This document shows positions 34,906 through 43,020 of a DNA stretch of 64,000 nucleotides, piece by piece. How positions within the stretch are numbered: the first letter of the stretch is position 1; each line of letters opens with the position of its first letter. Below the pieces are notes generated by a model that was not told the DNA's origin, made no database searches, and saw nothing but the letters and a program-made list of their open reading frames with translations. The DNA lies in NCBI RefSeq assembly GCF_947500705.1, contig NZ_CANMSY010000003.1:434001-498000 (forward strand). Direction: 5' to 3'. The DNA comes from an uncultured Brachybacterium sp. (GTDB lineage Bacteria; Actinomycetota; Actinomycetes; Actinomycetales; Dermabacteraceae). Both the position numbers and the translations under genes were made by a program.

Positions 34906-35868
34906 CTACCAGGCATACGCCTCGGGGGCCGGACCGCCCGGGCCGGGGAAGATCTCGTCCAGCGCGGTGAGGTCGTCGTCGCTCAGGGTGATGTCCACGG
35001 CACCGATCGCGGAGTCCAGCTGGTCCAGGGTGCGCGGGCCGATGATCGGACCGAGCACGCCGGGACGGTGCAGGAGCCACGCGAGCGCCGCCTGGCCGGG
35101 TGCCAGATCGCGCTCCGCGCAGAAGGCCTCCCAGCGATCGAGCTGCTGGGTGAGGTCCGCGGGGTCGTGACGACGGTCGGCGGTGCCGCGCCGGACGCCC
35201 GTCTCGGAGCGACCGCCGAGCTTCCCGCCCGCGAGCGGTGACCAGGCGATGACCCCGAGTCCGTAGTGCTCCGCGGCCGGGATCACTTCGAGCTCGATGT
35301 CGCGGGTGAACAGGTTGTAGAGCGACTGCTCGGAGACCAGACCCAGCGACTGGCGGGCGCGGGCCGCCTCGTTCGCCTGGGCGAGATGCCAGCCGGCGAA
35401 GTTCGAAGAGCCGACGTAGCTGATCTTCCCCTGCGCGACCAGCACGTCCATCGCCTGCCAGATCTCCTCCCAGGGCGCCGTGCGGTCCACGTGGTGCATC
35501 TGGTAGAGGTCGATGTGGTCGGTCTGCAGACGGCGCAGCGAGGCATCGACCGCTCGGCGGATGTTCAGCGCCGAGAGCCCGCGATCGTTCTTCCCGGGGC
35601 CCATCTCGCCGAACACCTTCGTGGCCAGCACGATCTCCTCGCGTCGGCCGCGAGAAGCGATCCAGCGGCCGATGATCTCCTCGGTCCAGCCGCGCCTCTC
35701 CGCGCCGCCGTAGCCGTTGGCGGTGTCGAAGAAGGTCACTCCCGCATCGAGCGCGCGGTCCATGATCGCGAAGGCATCCTCCTCGGCGGTGTGCGGGCCG
35801 AAGTTCATCGTCCCGAGGACGAGCCGGGAGACGGTCGCACCGCTGCGACCGAGCTGGGCCTACTGCAT
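34906..35868 (-). pseudogene. Aldo/keto reductase gene with a stop at codon 3
   Basis: The natural start is ATG 35866-35868, with CGAGGAGCA upstream, but the third codon is TAG (35860-35862): ATG CAG TAG GCC. Relatives typically begin MQYAQLGRSG, so a TAC-to-TAG change is the simplest explanation. After it the frame is open to 34906 (AQLGRSGATVSRLVLGTMNFG and the rest of a full AKR, including FFDTANGYGG and the NADPH-binding end). The next in-frame ATG (35808) would delete the first strand and about 20 residues of the barrel. Either inactivated, very poorly expressed, or a base-call error. Confidence 0.75.
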
Positions 35869-36019
35869 CGTGGTGTGCTCCTCGTGTCGGGGCGGCCTCG
35901 CGTCAGGAGACCCGGGGCCCGCCGCGGGAAAGCGTACGTCCAGCGGTGGGCCGTGACCAGGGAGGCTCGATGGCTGATCGCTCGAGCGCCGTGGTGCCGC
36001 ACGGCACCGGGAACGGGAG

Positions 36020-36045
36020 AAGGGGCCCGCAGATGCGGGCCCCTT
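36020..36045 (-). terminator. Hairpin terminator after aqpZ
   Basis: A perfect 11-bp stem with a four-base loop (AAGGGGCCCGC, AGAT, then its complement) lies 66 nt after the aquaporin stop codon on the minus strand. The extreme GC stem is typical of actinobacterial terminators lacking a long U tract. No other gene ends nearby. The rest of the gap 35869-36110 is empty. Confidence 0.65.
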
Positions 36046-36110
36046 CGTCGGTCTCTGGAAGCCCTTGCAGGTGAGAAGCACCTCGCGTCAGTGGGGCCGT
36101 CGGCTCGGAG

Positions 36111-36911
36111 TCAGCGGCGACCAGCCAGGACGTGCTTGTGGAGCAGGCCGGCGATCACACCGCCGAGGATCGGGAAGACGATGAACACCCACAGCTGCAG
36201 GAGCGGACCACCGCCACCGAAGACCGCTGCCGCGATCGATCGGGCCGGGTTCACGGAGGTGTTGTCGACCGGGATCGAGATCAGATGGATCAGCGTCAGC
36301 GTCAGACCGATCGCGAGGCCGGCGAACGTCGTTCCTCGCTCCGGGTGGGTGACGCCGAGGATCACGAGCAGGAAGACGGTGGTGAGGATGACCTCGATCA
36401 GGATCGCTGCGCCGAGTCCGAACCCGCCCGGCGAGAGCTCGCCGAAGCCGTTGCTGGCGAATCCGCCGGCCCGCGCGGCCGAGAGCCACCCGTCGGGACC
36501 GAAGGCGCCGATCAGGGCGAGCAGCGAGGAGCCGAGGACGCCGCCGATCACCTGGGCCACGATGTAGCCGGGGACCTTGCCCCACTCGAAGCTGCCCGCG
36601 GTGGCGAGACCGATGGTGACGGCGGGGTTGAAGTGACCGCCCGAGATCGGGCCGAAGGCATAGGCGCCGACGACGACCGTCAGGCCGAAGGCGAGGGCGA
36701 CGCCCACGAAGCCGACCCCGAGCGAGGAGCCGTTGTCGCCGGTGCCGAAGTCGGAGGCGAACAAGGCGGTTCCCACGCCGCCGAACACGAGGAGGAATGT
36801 GCCCAGGACCTCGGCGACCAGTGCGGAGATCGCCGACGGTTCCTTGTTGTCGAGCTCGGGGGAGAGCTCTGTGGGAAGCGGGTCAGCGGAGGATTCTTGG
36901 CGGGAGTTCAT
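36111..36911 (-). CDS. aqpZ: Aquaporin Z-like water channel
   Basis: A 266-residue MIP channel with six membrane helices and two NPA loops: HFNPAV near residue 95 and SVNPARS near residue 223. The selectivity filter residues expected of water-specific AqpZ are visible (His in LIHLIS, Thr before SVNPAR, Arg in the second NPA loop), arguing against a glycerol facilitator. The N-terminus has a hydrophilic 30-residue extension. It functions in the cytoplasmic membrane for osmotic water flow. A strong hairpin terminator follows. Confidence 0.9.
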   Translation of the reverse strand: MNSRQESSADPLPTELSPELDNKEPSAISALVAEVLGTFLLVFGGVGTALFASDFGTGDNGSSLGVGFVGVALAFGLTVVVGAYAFGPISGGHFNPAVTIGLATAGSFEWGKVPGYIVAQVIGGVLGSSLLALIGAFGPDGWLSAARAGGFASNGFGELSPGGFGLGAAILIEVILTTVFLLVILGVTHPERGTTFAGLAIGLTLTLIHLISIPVDNTSVNPARSIAAAVFGGGGPLLQLWVFIVFPILGGVIAGLLHKHVLAGRR

Positions 36912-36917
36912 GGGGCC

Positions 36918-38060
36918 TCAATGCAAAGGGGGAGAAGTGCGCCGACATGTCGGAAGCATAGTGACCCAAGTCTCTGTGCGTGACAAGGCGTGGTGAACGC
37001 GAGGGCCGAGCGCCGCCATGGTCGGATTCGAGCGCTCGTAGTACCAGCAGGCAACATCGGCAGCCAGGTCGCCCGGGCCGCGATCGCGGCGGGGTACGAC
37101 GTGGTGATCGCGAGCTCGCGGGGTCCGGAGACCCTCGAGAGCCTCGTCGCGGAGCTCGGCCCGATGGCGCGCGCCGCCAGTCTTGCGCACGGTCGCTCGC
37201 AGCTCGATGGACCCGCCCCTCTCGACGCGGTCGCGATCGAGGTGGGGGCCGTCCACCTTGAGGGCGTCGCCGGGGTCGGGATAGCCGAGCAGTGCGAGGG
37301 CGGCGGGGTCCCCACGCTTGAGCAGGGTGCGCAGTGCGTGGCGAACCAGCCTGTCCGTCGTGCCGGTCGTCGTGCCGGATCCTCCGCCCGACGCACCGAG
37401 CCAGCCGGCGGCCGTGCTCACCACGAGCTCCGGGTGATCGCGGCTGAGGTCGTTGAGGTGATTGGCGACGGAGCGCCGCACGTAGTCTGACGGGTCACCA
37501 TGGAGACGATCGAGGATCGGGAGGGTTCGTCCGGGCTCGGCGGTCAGGCCCGGCACGCGCACCGCCCAGGGCAGGTAGGGGCGTGTGCCCTCGGAGGCGA
37601 GGCGACGCACGTGCTCGTCGTCCGCGGTCGTCCACTCCAGCGCCTTCGCCAGGGTGCGGTCGAGGTCGTGGCGCAGGAGGGTTCGCAGGGCGAACTCGGA
37701 GGTCAGCAGGCCGGTGAGCTCGGCCAGCAGATCGAGGGCGTCATCCGTCGCCGACGGGCTGCCGTCGGCCGCCGCGGAGTCCGAGACCGCGGTCGAGACG
37801 GGCCAGATCATCCAGCCGGTGAAGCCCGGCGCGACGCGGATCGCGGTACGGACCACGGCGGCGAGTTCCGTGAAGGACCCCCCGAGATCCAGCAGCATCG
37901 CCTCACGGAGCACGTCGACCCGTTCGCGCAGGCTGAGCGGCGCGAGGGTCTCGGCGGCTTCGCGGAGGCGGGCGGCTGGGACGCCGGGAGCGGCTGTCTC
38001 CAGGGCATCGGCGAGATCCACGGCGGTGCCGCGATGGATCATCTCGTCAGCGAAGGGCAT
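36918..38060 (-). CDS. AlkC-type DNA alkylation repair protein with a foreign C-terminal end
   Basis: A 380-codon frame. Residues 1-294 are a HEAT-like repeat DNA glycosylase of the AlkC group, ending a few strands into the Ig-like domain (KVDGPHLDRDRVERGGSIEL). From about residue 295 (position near 37180) the frame runs antisense through a fragment of an F420-reductase-like gene and then intergenic DNA to a stop at 36918. The real C-terminal Ig-like domain is lost and replaced by about 86 residues of accidental sequence. AlkC excises 3-methyladenine; whether this chimera folds or works is unknown. It should be treated as probably inactive. Confidence 0.65.
   Translation of the reverse strand: MPFADEMIHRGTAVDLADALETAAPGVPAARLREAAETLAPLSLRERVDVLREAMLLDLGGSFTELAAVVRTAIRVAPGFTGWMIWPVSTAVSDSAAADGSPSATDDALDLLAELTGLLTSEFALRTLLRHDLDRTLAKALEWTTADDEHVRRLASEGTRPYLPWAVRVPGLTAEPGRTLPILDRLHGDPSDYVRRSVANHLNDLSRDHPELVVSTAAGWLGASGGGSGTTTGTTDRLVRHALRTLLKRGDPAALALLGYPDPGDALKVDGPHLDRDRVERGGSIELRATVRKTGGARHRAELRDEALEGLRTPRARDHHVVPRRDRGPGDLAADVACWYYERSNPTMAALGPRVHHALSRTETWVTMLPTCRRTSPPLH
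37027..37183 (+). pseudogene. Fragment of an NADPH/F420-reductase-like gene
   Basis: This stretch encodes GNIGSQVARAAIAAGYDVVI and continues through SSRGPETLESLVAELGP, closely parallel to residues 9-57 of the intact oxidoreductase at 38775-39416 (GHIGSQIARAALTAGYDVVI). It has no proper start, its first beta strand is degraded, and it stops matching at about 37183, exactly where the AlkC-like gene on the other strand loses its own homology. The copies differ at many positions, so it is an old paralogue fragment rather than a fresh duplication. Confidence 0.7.
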
Positions 38061-38175
38061 GAGGCTCCGGGGGCGCGGTCCGATCCATGGGAGGAGACTA
38101 GTCGGCGCAGGGGACAGCGCCCGGGGCGGCCCCGGCGTAGGCTCTCCGGGTTCTCAGCACCCTCGGGAGGCGCAC

Positions 38176-38778
38176 ATGCAGATCCTCGACGCGACCGCGG
38201 CGCACGCCCCGGGCATCACCGTGATCTACAACCACGCGGTGCAGCACACCACCGCCATCTGGAACGAGAGAACGGTGGATGCCTGCGACCGTCGGGCCTG
38301 GATCGCGGACCGTCACGATCACGGATTCCCCGTGCTGGTCGCGGTCGACCGGGCCGATGGAGGAACGGGCGAGGGGGCCGACGACGTGCTGGGATACGCC
38401 ACCTACGGCCCCTGGCGCCCGCACGACGGCTACCGCCACACGGTCGAGCACTCCGTCTACGTGCGCGAGGGCCTGCAGGGCCGCGGCACCGGCACCGCCC
38501 TGCTCGGCGCCCTCGTCGACCGGGCGCGGGCGCAGGGCATCCACGTGATGATCGCGGGGGTCGATGCGAGCAACGAGGGGTCGGTGCGCCTGCACGAGCG
38601 ACTGGGCTTCGAGCAGACCGGCCTGCTCCGCGAGGTGGGCACCAAGTTCGGTGACTGGCTGGACCTGGCGTTCCTGCAGCTGATCCTCGAGCCGGGAGGG
38701 GCGGCTGGCCCGTCGGCCGCCATCCAGGGCGAGTCATCGGGAATCAGGACGGCTCCGGTGACGTTGCCCCGGGCATGA
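38176..38778 (+). CDS. GNAT N-acetyltransferase (phosphinothricin acetyltransferase-like)
   Basis: A 200-residue GNAT protein. The acetyl-CoA-binding motif is VREGLQGRGTGTALLGAL, and the family C-terminal motif follows as NEGSVRLHERLGFEQTG and GTKFGDWLDLAFLQ. It matches the Pat/MnaT group, which acetylates phosphinothricin or methionine sulfoximine-type substrates. The last 30 residues are extra relative to the family. The stop overlaps the next gene's start (ATGA at 38775). Its neighbour is a nucleotide-dependent oxidoreductase. GGGAGG lies 6 nt before the ATG. Confidence 0.82.
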   Translation: MQILDATAAHAPGITVIYNHAVQHTTAIWNERTVDACDRRAWIADRHDHGFPVLVAVDRADGGTGEGADDVLGYATYGPWRPHDGYRHTVEHSVYVREGLQGRGTGTALLGALVDRARAQGIHVMIAGVDASNEGSVRLHERLGFEQTGLLREVGTKFGDWLDLAFLQLILEPGGAAGPSAAIQGESSGIRTAPVTLPRA

Positions 38779-39416
38779 CAACTCTGGGAATCATCGGCGC
38801 AGGACACATCGGCAGCCAGATCGCACGGGCCGCCCTGACGGCGGGATACGACGTGGTCATCGCCAATTCGCGGGGACCGGAGACGCTCTCCGACCTCGTG
38901 GCGGAACTCGGTCCGAAGGCCCGCGCCGCGACGGCGGAGGAGGCCGGCGCGGCCGGTGACGTCGTGGTGGTGACGGTGCCGCTGCACGCCCTCGACAAGA
39001 TCCCGGTCGAACCGCTCGCCGGCAAGATCGTGCTGGACACGAACAACTACTACTTCGAGCGCGACGGGCACATCGACGCCCTGGACCAGGGCGAGACCAC
39101 CACCTCGCAGATGCTGCAGGAGCACCTGCCCACCTCGAAGGTCGTCAAGGCGTTCAACCACATCCGGTCTGCGGACATCACGACGGACACCGCCCCCGCG
39201 GGCGCCCCCGGGCGGCGCGCGCTCGCCCTCTCGAGCGACCACCCCGATGCGGCGGAGTTCGTGGAGGCGTTCTACGACGAGCTCGGCTTCGACGCGGTCG
39301 CCGTGAGCCCGCTGCGGGAATCCTGGCGGGTGGAGCGCGACCGTCCCGCCTACGTGGTCCGGCAGACGGCCGCCGAGCTGCGCGAGAATCTTGCGAAGGC
39401 GAACCGCCTGCCCTGA
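38775..39416 (+). CDS. NADPH-dependent F420 reductase-like oxidoreductase
   Basis: A 213-residue Rossmann-fold protein with TLGIIGAGHIGSQIARAAL at the N-terminus and the F420_oxidored architecture (KAFNHI motif near residue 127). Relatives act on F420 or on other small substrates with NADPH. It overlaps the acetyltransferase gene by 4 nt. A degraded copy of its N-terminal region lies 1.7 kb upstream. Actual cofactor partner not decidable here. Confidence 0.8.
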   Translation: MTTLGIIGAGHIGSQIARAALTAGYDVVIANSRGPETLSDLVAELGPKARAATAEEAGAAGDVVVVTVPLHALDKIPVEPLAGKIVLDTNNYYFERDGHIDALDQGETTTSQMLQEHLPTSKVVKAFNHIRSADITTDTAPAGAPGRRALALSSDHPDAAEFVEAFYDELGFDAVAVSPLRESWRVERDRPAYVVRQTAAELRENLAKANRLP

Positions 39417-39585
39417 GCGGCGACGCGACCGAGGGTGCCGCAGAGCAGGACGAGAGAACTGCCTCGGAAGGTCGATCTACGACGCCGGGACGGCGCTGGA
39501 CAGAGAGCCGGAAGAGAGAACCGGTCAGCGAGTGGTCGGCCGCGTGGATCCCGTCGGCGGAGACCTGAGCACCCTTGGGGCGGGG

Positions 39586-40974
39586 TCAGTCCTGACCCAT
39601 CCGATGGCGCCCGGTCAGCACGTACAGCAGCGACATCACGGCGAGGAAGCCCAGGCCCACCAGCAGGGCCGTGTGGTAGTCGCTCTGCCAGACCATGATG
39701 CCGAAGGTGAAGGCGATGAACGCGATCGCGAAGATCTGGCCGAAGGGCCACAGCGGCACCGGGAACTGGATTGCGTCGCGTTCGCTGCGAGACATGCCGC
39801 GGCGTGAGGCGACCTGCGCGAGCAGGATCATCAGCCACACGAAGATCGTCGCGAAGGTCGCGAGCGAGGCCACGATCGTGAACACCGCCTCGGGCAGTGC
39901 GGCGTTGAGGATCACGCCGACGAGCAGCACCCCGAGCATCGCGACCGTGGTGACCACGGGGACGCCCCGGACGGTGCGGGAGAGCGCCAGGGGGGCGAGC
40001 TTCTGCCGGGCCATCCCGGCCACCACCCGGCCGGCGCCGAACAGGTCCGCGTTGATCGCCGAGAGCGCCGCGGTGATCACCACGAGGTTCAGCAGCGCCG
40101 CCGCCCAGTTCACACCGAGGGTGTCGAAGATCTGCACGAAGGGCGATTCCTCGCCGGTGATCGTGCGCCAGGGGTTGATCAGCAGGATCACCCCGATCGC
40201 GAGCACGTAGAACAGCAGGATCCGCACGGGCACGGTGTTCACCGCCTTCGGGATCGCGGTGCCGGGATCTTCCGCCTCGGTGCCGGCCACACCGATGATC
40301 TCGGTGCCGCCGAAGGCGAAGAGCACCAGGATGAAGGCGCTGATCATGCCGCCCGCGCCATGCGGGAAGAAGCCGCCGTCGGCCGTGAGGTTCTCGAGCG
40401 GGTTCCCGCCGCCCGCCGAGCCCAGGCCGAACACCAGGATCGCCGCGCCGCCCACGATCATCCCGATCACGGCGGTGACCTTGATGAGCGTGAACACGAA
40501 CTCGAGCTCGCCGAACCAGCGCACGCTGGCGAGGTTCGCGGCGCCCACGATCAGCAGCGTGAGCGCCACCCAGATCCACTGCGCGGTGTCCGGGAACCAG
40601 AACCGCATGTAGATCGCAATCGCGGTGAGATCGGCGAGACACACGATGAGCATCTCGAAGGCGAACATCCAGCCGGTGATGTACCCGGCCCAGGGGCCCA
40701 GGAAGCGGCGGGTGTACTCGGCGAAGGAGCCGGAGATCGGCATCCGCACCGCCATCTCGCCGAGCGCGCGCAGCATGAAGTACACGACCGCGCCGCCGAG
40801 CAGATAGACCAGCAGCACCGAGGGCCCGGCCGCCTGGATCGCGCCGGCCGAGCCGTAGAACAGGCCGGTCCCGATCGCGGAGCCGAGCGCGATGAAGTGG
40901 ATGTGGCGCGCCTTCAGACCCGGTCGGCGCCGGGTCGCGGCGGGGGAGGGGGCGGGCTGCGTGGTCGTGCTCAT
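39586..40974 (-). CDS. APC-superfamily amino acid permease
   Basis: A 462-residue permease of the amino acid transporter (AAT) family with twelve hydrophobic segments. The family signature GSAIGTGLFYGSAGAIQAAGPSV is at residues 31-53 and EMAVRMPISGSFAEYTRRFLGPWAGYITGW follows. Proton-coupled uptake of an amino acid is expected; the specificity is unclear. The upstream ATG at 41082 is not supported by a ribosome site. The 169-nt gap to the F420-reductase-like gene (39417-39585) holds nothing I can identify. Confidence 0.85.
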   Translation of the reverse strand: MSTTTQPAPSPAATRRRPGLKARHIHFIALGSAIGTGLFYGSAGAIQAAGPSVLLVYLLGGAVVYFMLRALGEMAVRMPISGSFAEYTRRFLGPWAGYITGWMFAFEMLIVCLADLTAIAIYMRFWFPDTAQWIWVALTLLIVGAANLASVRWFGELEFVFTLIKVTAVIGMIVGGAAILVFGLGSAGGGNPLENLTADGGFFPHGAGGMISAFILVLFAFGGTEIIGVAGTEAEDPGTAIPKAVNTVPVRILLFYVLAIGVILLINPWRTITGEESPFVQIFDTLGVNWAAALLNLVVITAALSAINADLFGAGRVVAGMARQKLAPLALSRTVRGVPVVTTVAMLGVLLVGVILNAALPEAVFTIVASLATFATIFVWLMILLAQVASRRGMSRSERDAIQFPVPLWPFGQIFAIAFIAFTFGIMVWQSDYHTALLVGLGFLAVMSLLYVLTGRHRMGQD

Positions 40975-41170
40975 CGTGAGGAATGCTCCGGGGCTGGGGA
41001 GGGAGACACTTCTTGTGCTTCTGACACGGTACGGCTGTGAGGGTCTGGAGGGGAGGTGCGTGCGGCCACTCTCACTCCTCACCCCGGCGGGCGGCGGGCG
41101 CCGTCATCGCCGTGAACGGCGTGGGCCCCGGCCAGGTGCGCACCGGGACGACCACCGAGCTCCTCGCGAC

Positions 41171-41425
41171 CTACCGCGTCCTCCACGAGAACCGCACGAA
41201 GGTGCGCCCGGGGATGGTCGCGCCGTCACCGACGATCCGCGCCAGGCCGACGAGCCGACCCTCGGCCCGGGCGGTGACGACCCGCAGCGAGCCGCGCAGG
41301 CCGGCCATCAGCGACTCGGGGTCCTGGGTGTACGCGCTCCAACCCACCGCGTCGTAGAGCTCGACCATCTCAGAGGTGCCGGGCAGGTTGTCATCGGCGC
41401 AGGCCGTGATCGTCGCGAAGCTCAT
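41171..41425 (-). pseudogene. N-terminal half of a GNAT acetyltransferase, truncated
   Basis: From ATG 41425 the frame reads MSFATITACADDNLPG and YDAVGWSAYTQDPESL, typical of the N-terminal half of small actinobacterial GNAT proteins, up to LARIVGDGATI. There the homology stops (about 41215) and 14 unrelated residues lead to a stop at 41171. The acetyl-CoA-binding half is absent. The DNA beyond the break, on the plus strand from about 41085 to 41215, reads as part of another protein (GAVIAVNGVGPGQVRTGTTT) that I cannot name. Two gene fragments are joined tail to tail. Confidence 0.65.
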
Positions 41426-41438
41426 GTCGGGCTCGGCG

Positions 41439-42530
41439 TCACAGCGCGTAGGCGTACTGCTCGAGGAAGCGCGGAGTCGCGCCGAGCTCACGGGAGGCGT
41501 GGTTGGCCCAGGAGGGGTCCCGCAGCATCTCGCGGCCCACGAACACGGCGTCGGCCTGGCCGGAGCGGAGCAGCTCCTCGGCCTGTGCCGCCTCCTTCAC
41601 GCGGCCGACGGCGGCGACGGCGAGGGTGGTGTCGCGGTGGAGCTTCGCCGCATAGCGCGTCTGGTAGTCGACGTCATGGGGGATGGGCACGATGTCGTTC
41701 CCACCCGAGGAGGCGTCGACCAGGTCCACGCCGTGCTCGCCGGCCCAGGCGGTCAGCTGAGCGGACTGCTCGTAGGTCCAGCTCTCCCGGGCGTCCTCGG
41801 GATTCTCCTCGATCCAGTCGGTGGTGGAGATGCGCATCAGCACCGGCAGGTCCTGCGGCCACACGGCGCGGACCGCATCGATGACCTCGAGCACCAGGCG
41901 GGCGCGACCGGTGAGGTCGCCGCCGTACTCATCGGTGCGGTGGTTGGTCAGGGGCGAGAGGAAGGAGTGCAGCAGGTAGCCGTGGGCGGCATGGATCTCG
42001 GCGACCTGGAAGCCGGCCTCGAGGGCGCGGCGGGCGGCATCGGCGAACGAGGCGACGACGGCGGTGAGGTCCTCCCGGCTCATCTCGTGGGGGACGGGGC
42101 CGCCGGGGAAGGCGACGGGGCTCGCACCGTAGGGCATCCAGCCGTACTCGTCGGCGCCGAGCCAGTCGCCGCCCTCCCAGGGGCGGCCGGTCGAGGCCTT
42201 GCGCCCTGCATGCGCCAGCTGGACACCGGCCACTGCGCCCTGGGCACGGATCGCGGAGGCGATGCGGGTGAAGTCCGGGACCTGCGCGTCCTCCCACAGC
42301 CCGAGGTCGAAGGGGGAGATCCGTCCCTCGGCGGCGACGCCGGTGGCTTCGACCATGACGAGCCCGGCACCGCCGGCGGCACGGGCTGAGTAGTGGGCGA
42401 GGTGGAAGTCGGTGGGGCGGCCCGCGGTCGCGGGGGAGGCGTCGGCGCTGTAGGTGCACATGGGCGACATCCAGGCCCGGTTCGGGATCTCGAGGCCGCG
42501 GAGCTGGAGCGGGGTGAAAAGGGTCGTCAC
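41439..42530 (-). CDS. Old Yellow Enzyme-family NADH:flavin oxidoreductase (YqjM-like)
   Basis: A 363-residue FMN TIM-barrel ene-reductase. Landmarks of the thermophilic-like YqjM subclass are Cys in SPMCTYSA near residue 24, LAHAGRKAS, and EIHAAHGYLLHSFLSPLTNHRTDEYGG. It reduces alpha,beta-unsaturated carbonyl compounds with NADPH and often serves electrophile stress. The start is GTG 42530 with GGAGG 8 nt upstream. It is divergent from an ArsR regulator gene with palindromic sites between, so it is probably the regulator's target. Confidence 0.9.
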   Translation of the reverse strand: MTTLFTPLQLRGLEIPNRAWMSPMCTYSADASPATAGRPTDFHLAHYSARAAGGAGLVMVEATGVAAEGRISPFDLGLWEDAQVPDFTRIASAIRAQGAVAGVQLAHAGRKASTGRPWEGGDWLGADEYGWMPYGASPVAFPGGPVPHEMSREDLTAVVASFADAARRALEAGFQVAEIHAAHGYLLHSFLSPLTNHRTDEYGGDLTGRARLVLEVIDAVRAVWPQDLPVLMRISTTDWIEENPEDARESWTYEQSAQLTAWAGEHGVDLVDASSGGNDIVPIPHDVDYQTRYAAKLHRDTTLAVAAVGRVKEAAQAEELLRSGQADAVFVGREMLRDPSWANHASRELGATPRFLEQYAYAL

Positions 42531-42559
42531 GGGAGAAGCCTCCGGAGAGATCGAGGGTA

Positions 42560-42596
42560 AGTACGAAGAATGCCGTACTACGAGAACGATAGTACT
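42560..42596. promoter_or_regulatory. Candidate ArsR operator between the OYE and arsR-type genes
   Basis: The 100-nt divergent gap contains AGTAC (42560-42564) and GTACT (42575-42579) as an inverted pair with a 10-nt spacer, and a second AGTACT palindrome at 42591-42596. This is the least GC-rich part of the neighbourhood, as expected for back-to-back promoters. The ArsR-family product encoded next door is the likely ligand. Confidence 0.5.
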
Positions 42597-42630
42597 CTTG
42601 GGGGGCGTCCCGCGAGGCCAGGAGGCGACG

Positions 42631-42939
42631 ATGCGCACACTTTCCCACCCCGACGTCCAGGACATCGCCTTGGACCAGGTGCTCTCTGCGCTGGCGGACC
42701 CGATCCGCCGCCGAATCGTCACCCAGCTCGCCGGCGGGCATGACGACCAGGCATGCATCGCCTTCGATCTTCCGGTCACCAAGTCGACCTCCACTCACCA
42801 CTTCCGAGTGCTGCGCGAGGCGGGCATCATCTCGCAGCGCTACCGCGGCACCGCCATCCTCAACTGCCTCCGCGACGAGGAGCTGGCCGAGCGGTTCCCG
42901 GGGCTGCTGGAGGCGGTGCTCGGCGCTGAGACTCGATGA
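42631..42939 (+). CDS. ArsR-family winged-helix repressor
   Basis: A 102-residue ArsR/SmtB-fold regulator with the recognition helix in TKSTSTHHFRVLREAGII and a wing RYRGTAILNC. Cysteines are Cys45 (QACIAF) and one in the wing (NCLR), which could sense electrophiles or oxidants as in YodB/HypR-like systems, fitting control of the divergent Old Yellow Enzyme gene. CAGGAGGCG precedes the ATG. Metal sensing is less likely since no CVC motif is present. Confidence 0.85.
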   Translation: MRTLSHPDVQDIALDQVLSALADPIRRRIVTQLAGGHDDQACIAFDLPVTKSTSTHHFRVLREAGIISQRYRGTAILNCLRDEELAERFPGLLEAVLGAETR

Positions 42940-43020
42940 GGCCTCGACGCACGGTGCCGTAAGGTCGGCCGTGCGAGCATCGCGACGGTGCCCTGGCGAA
43001 CGGTCAGAGGAGCACGACGG

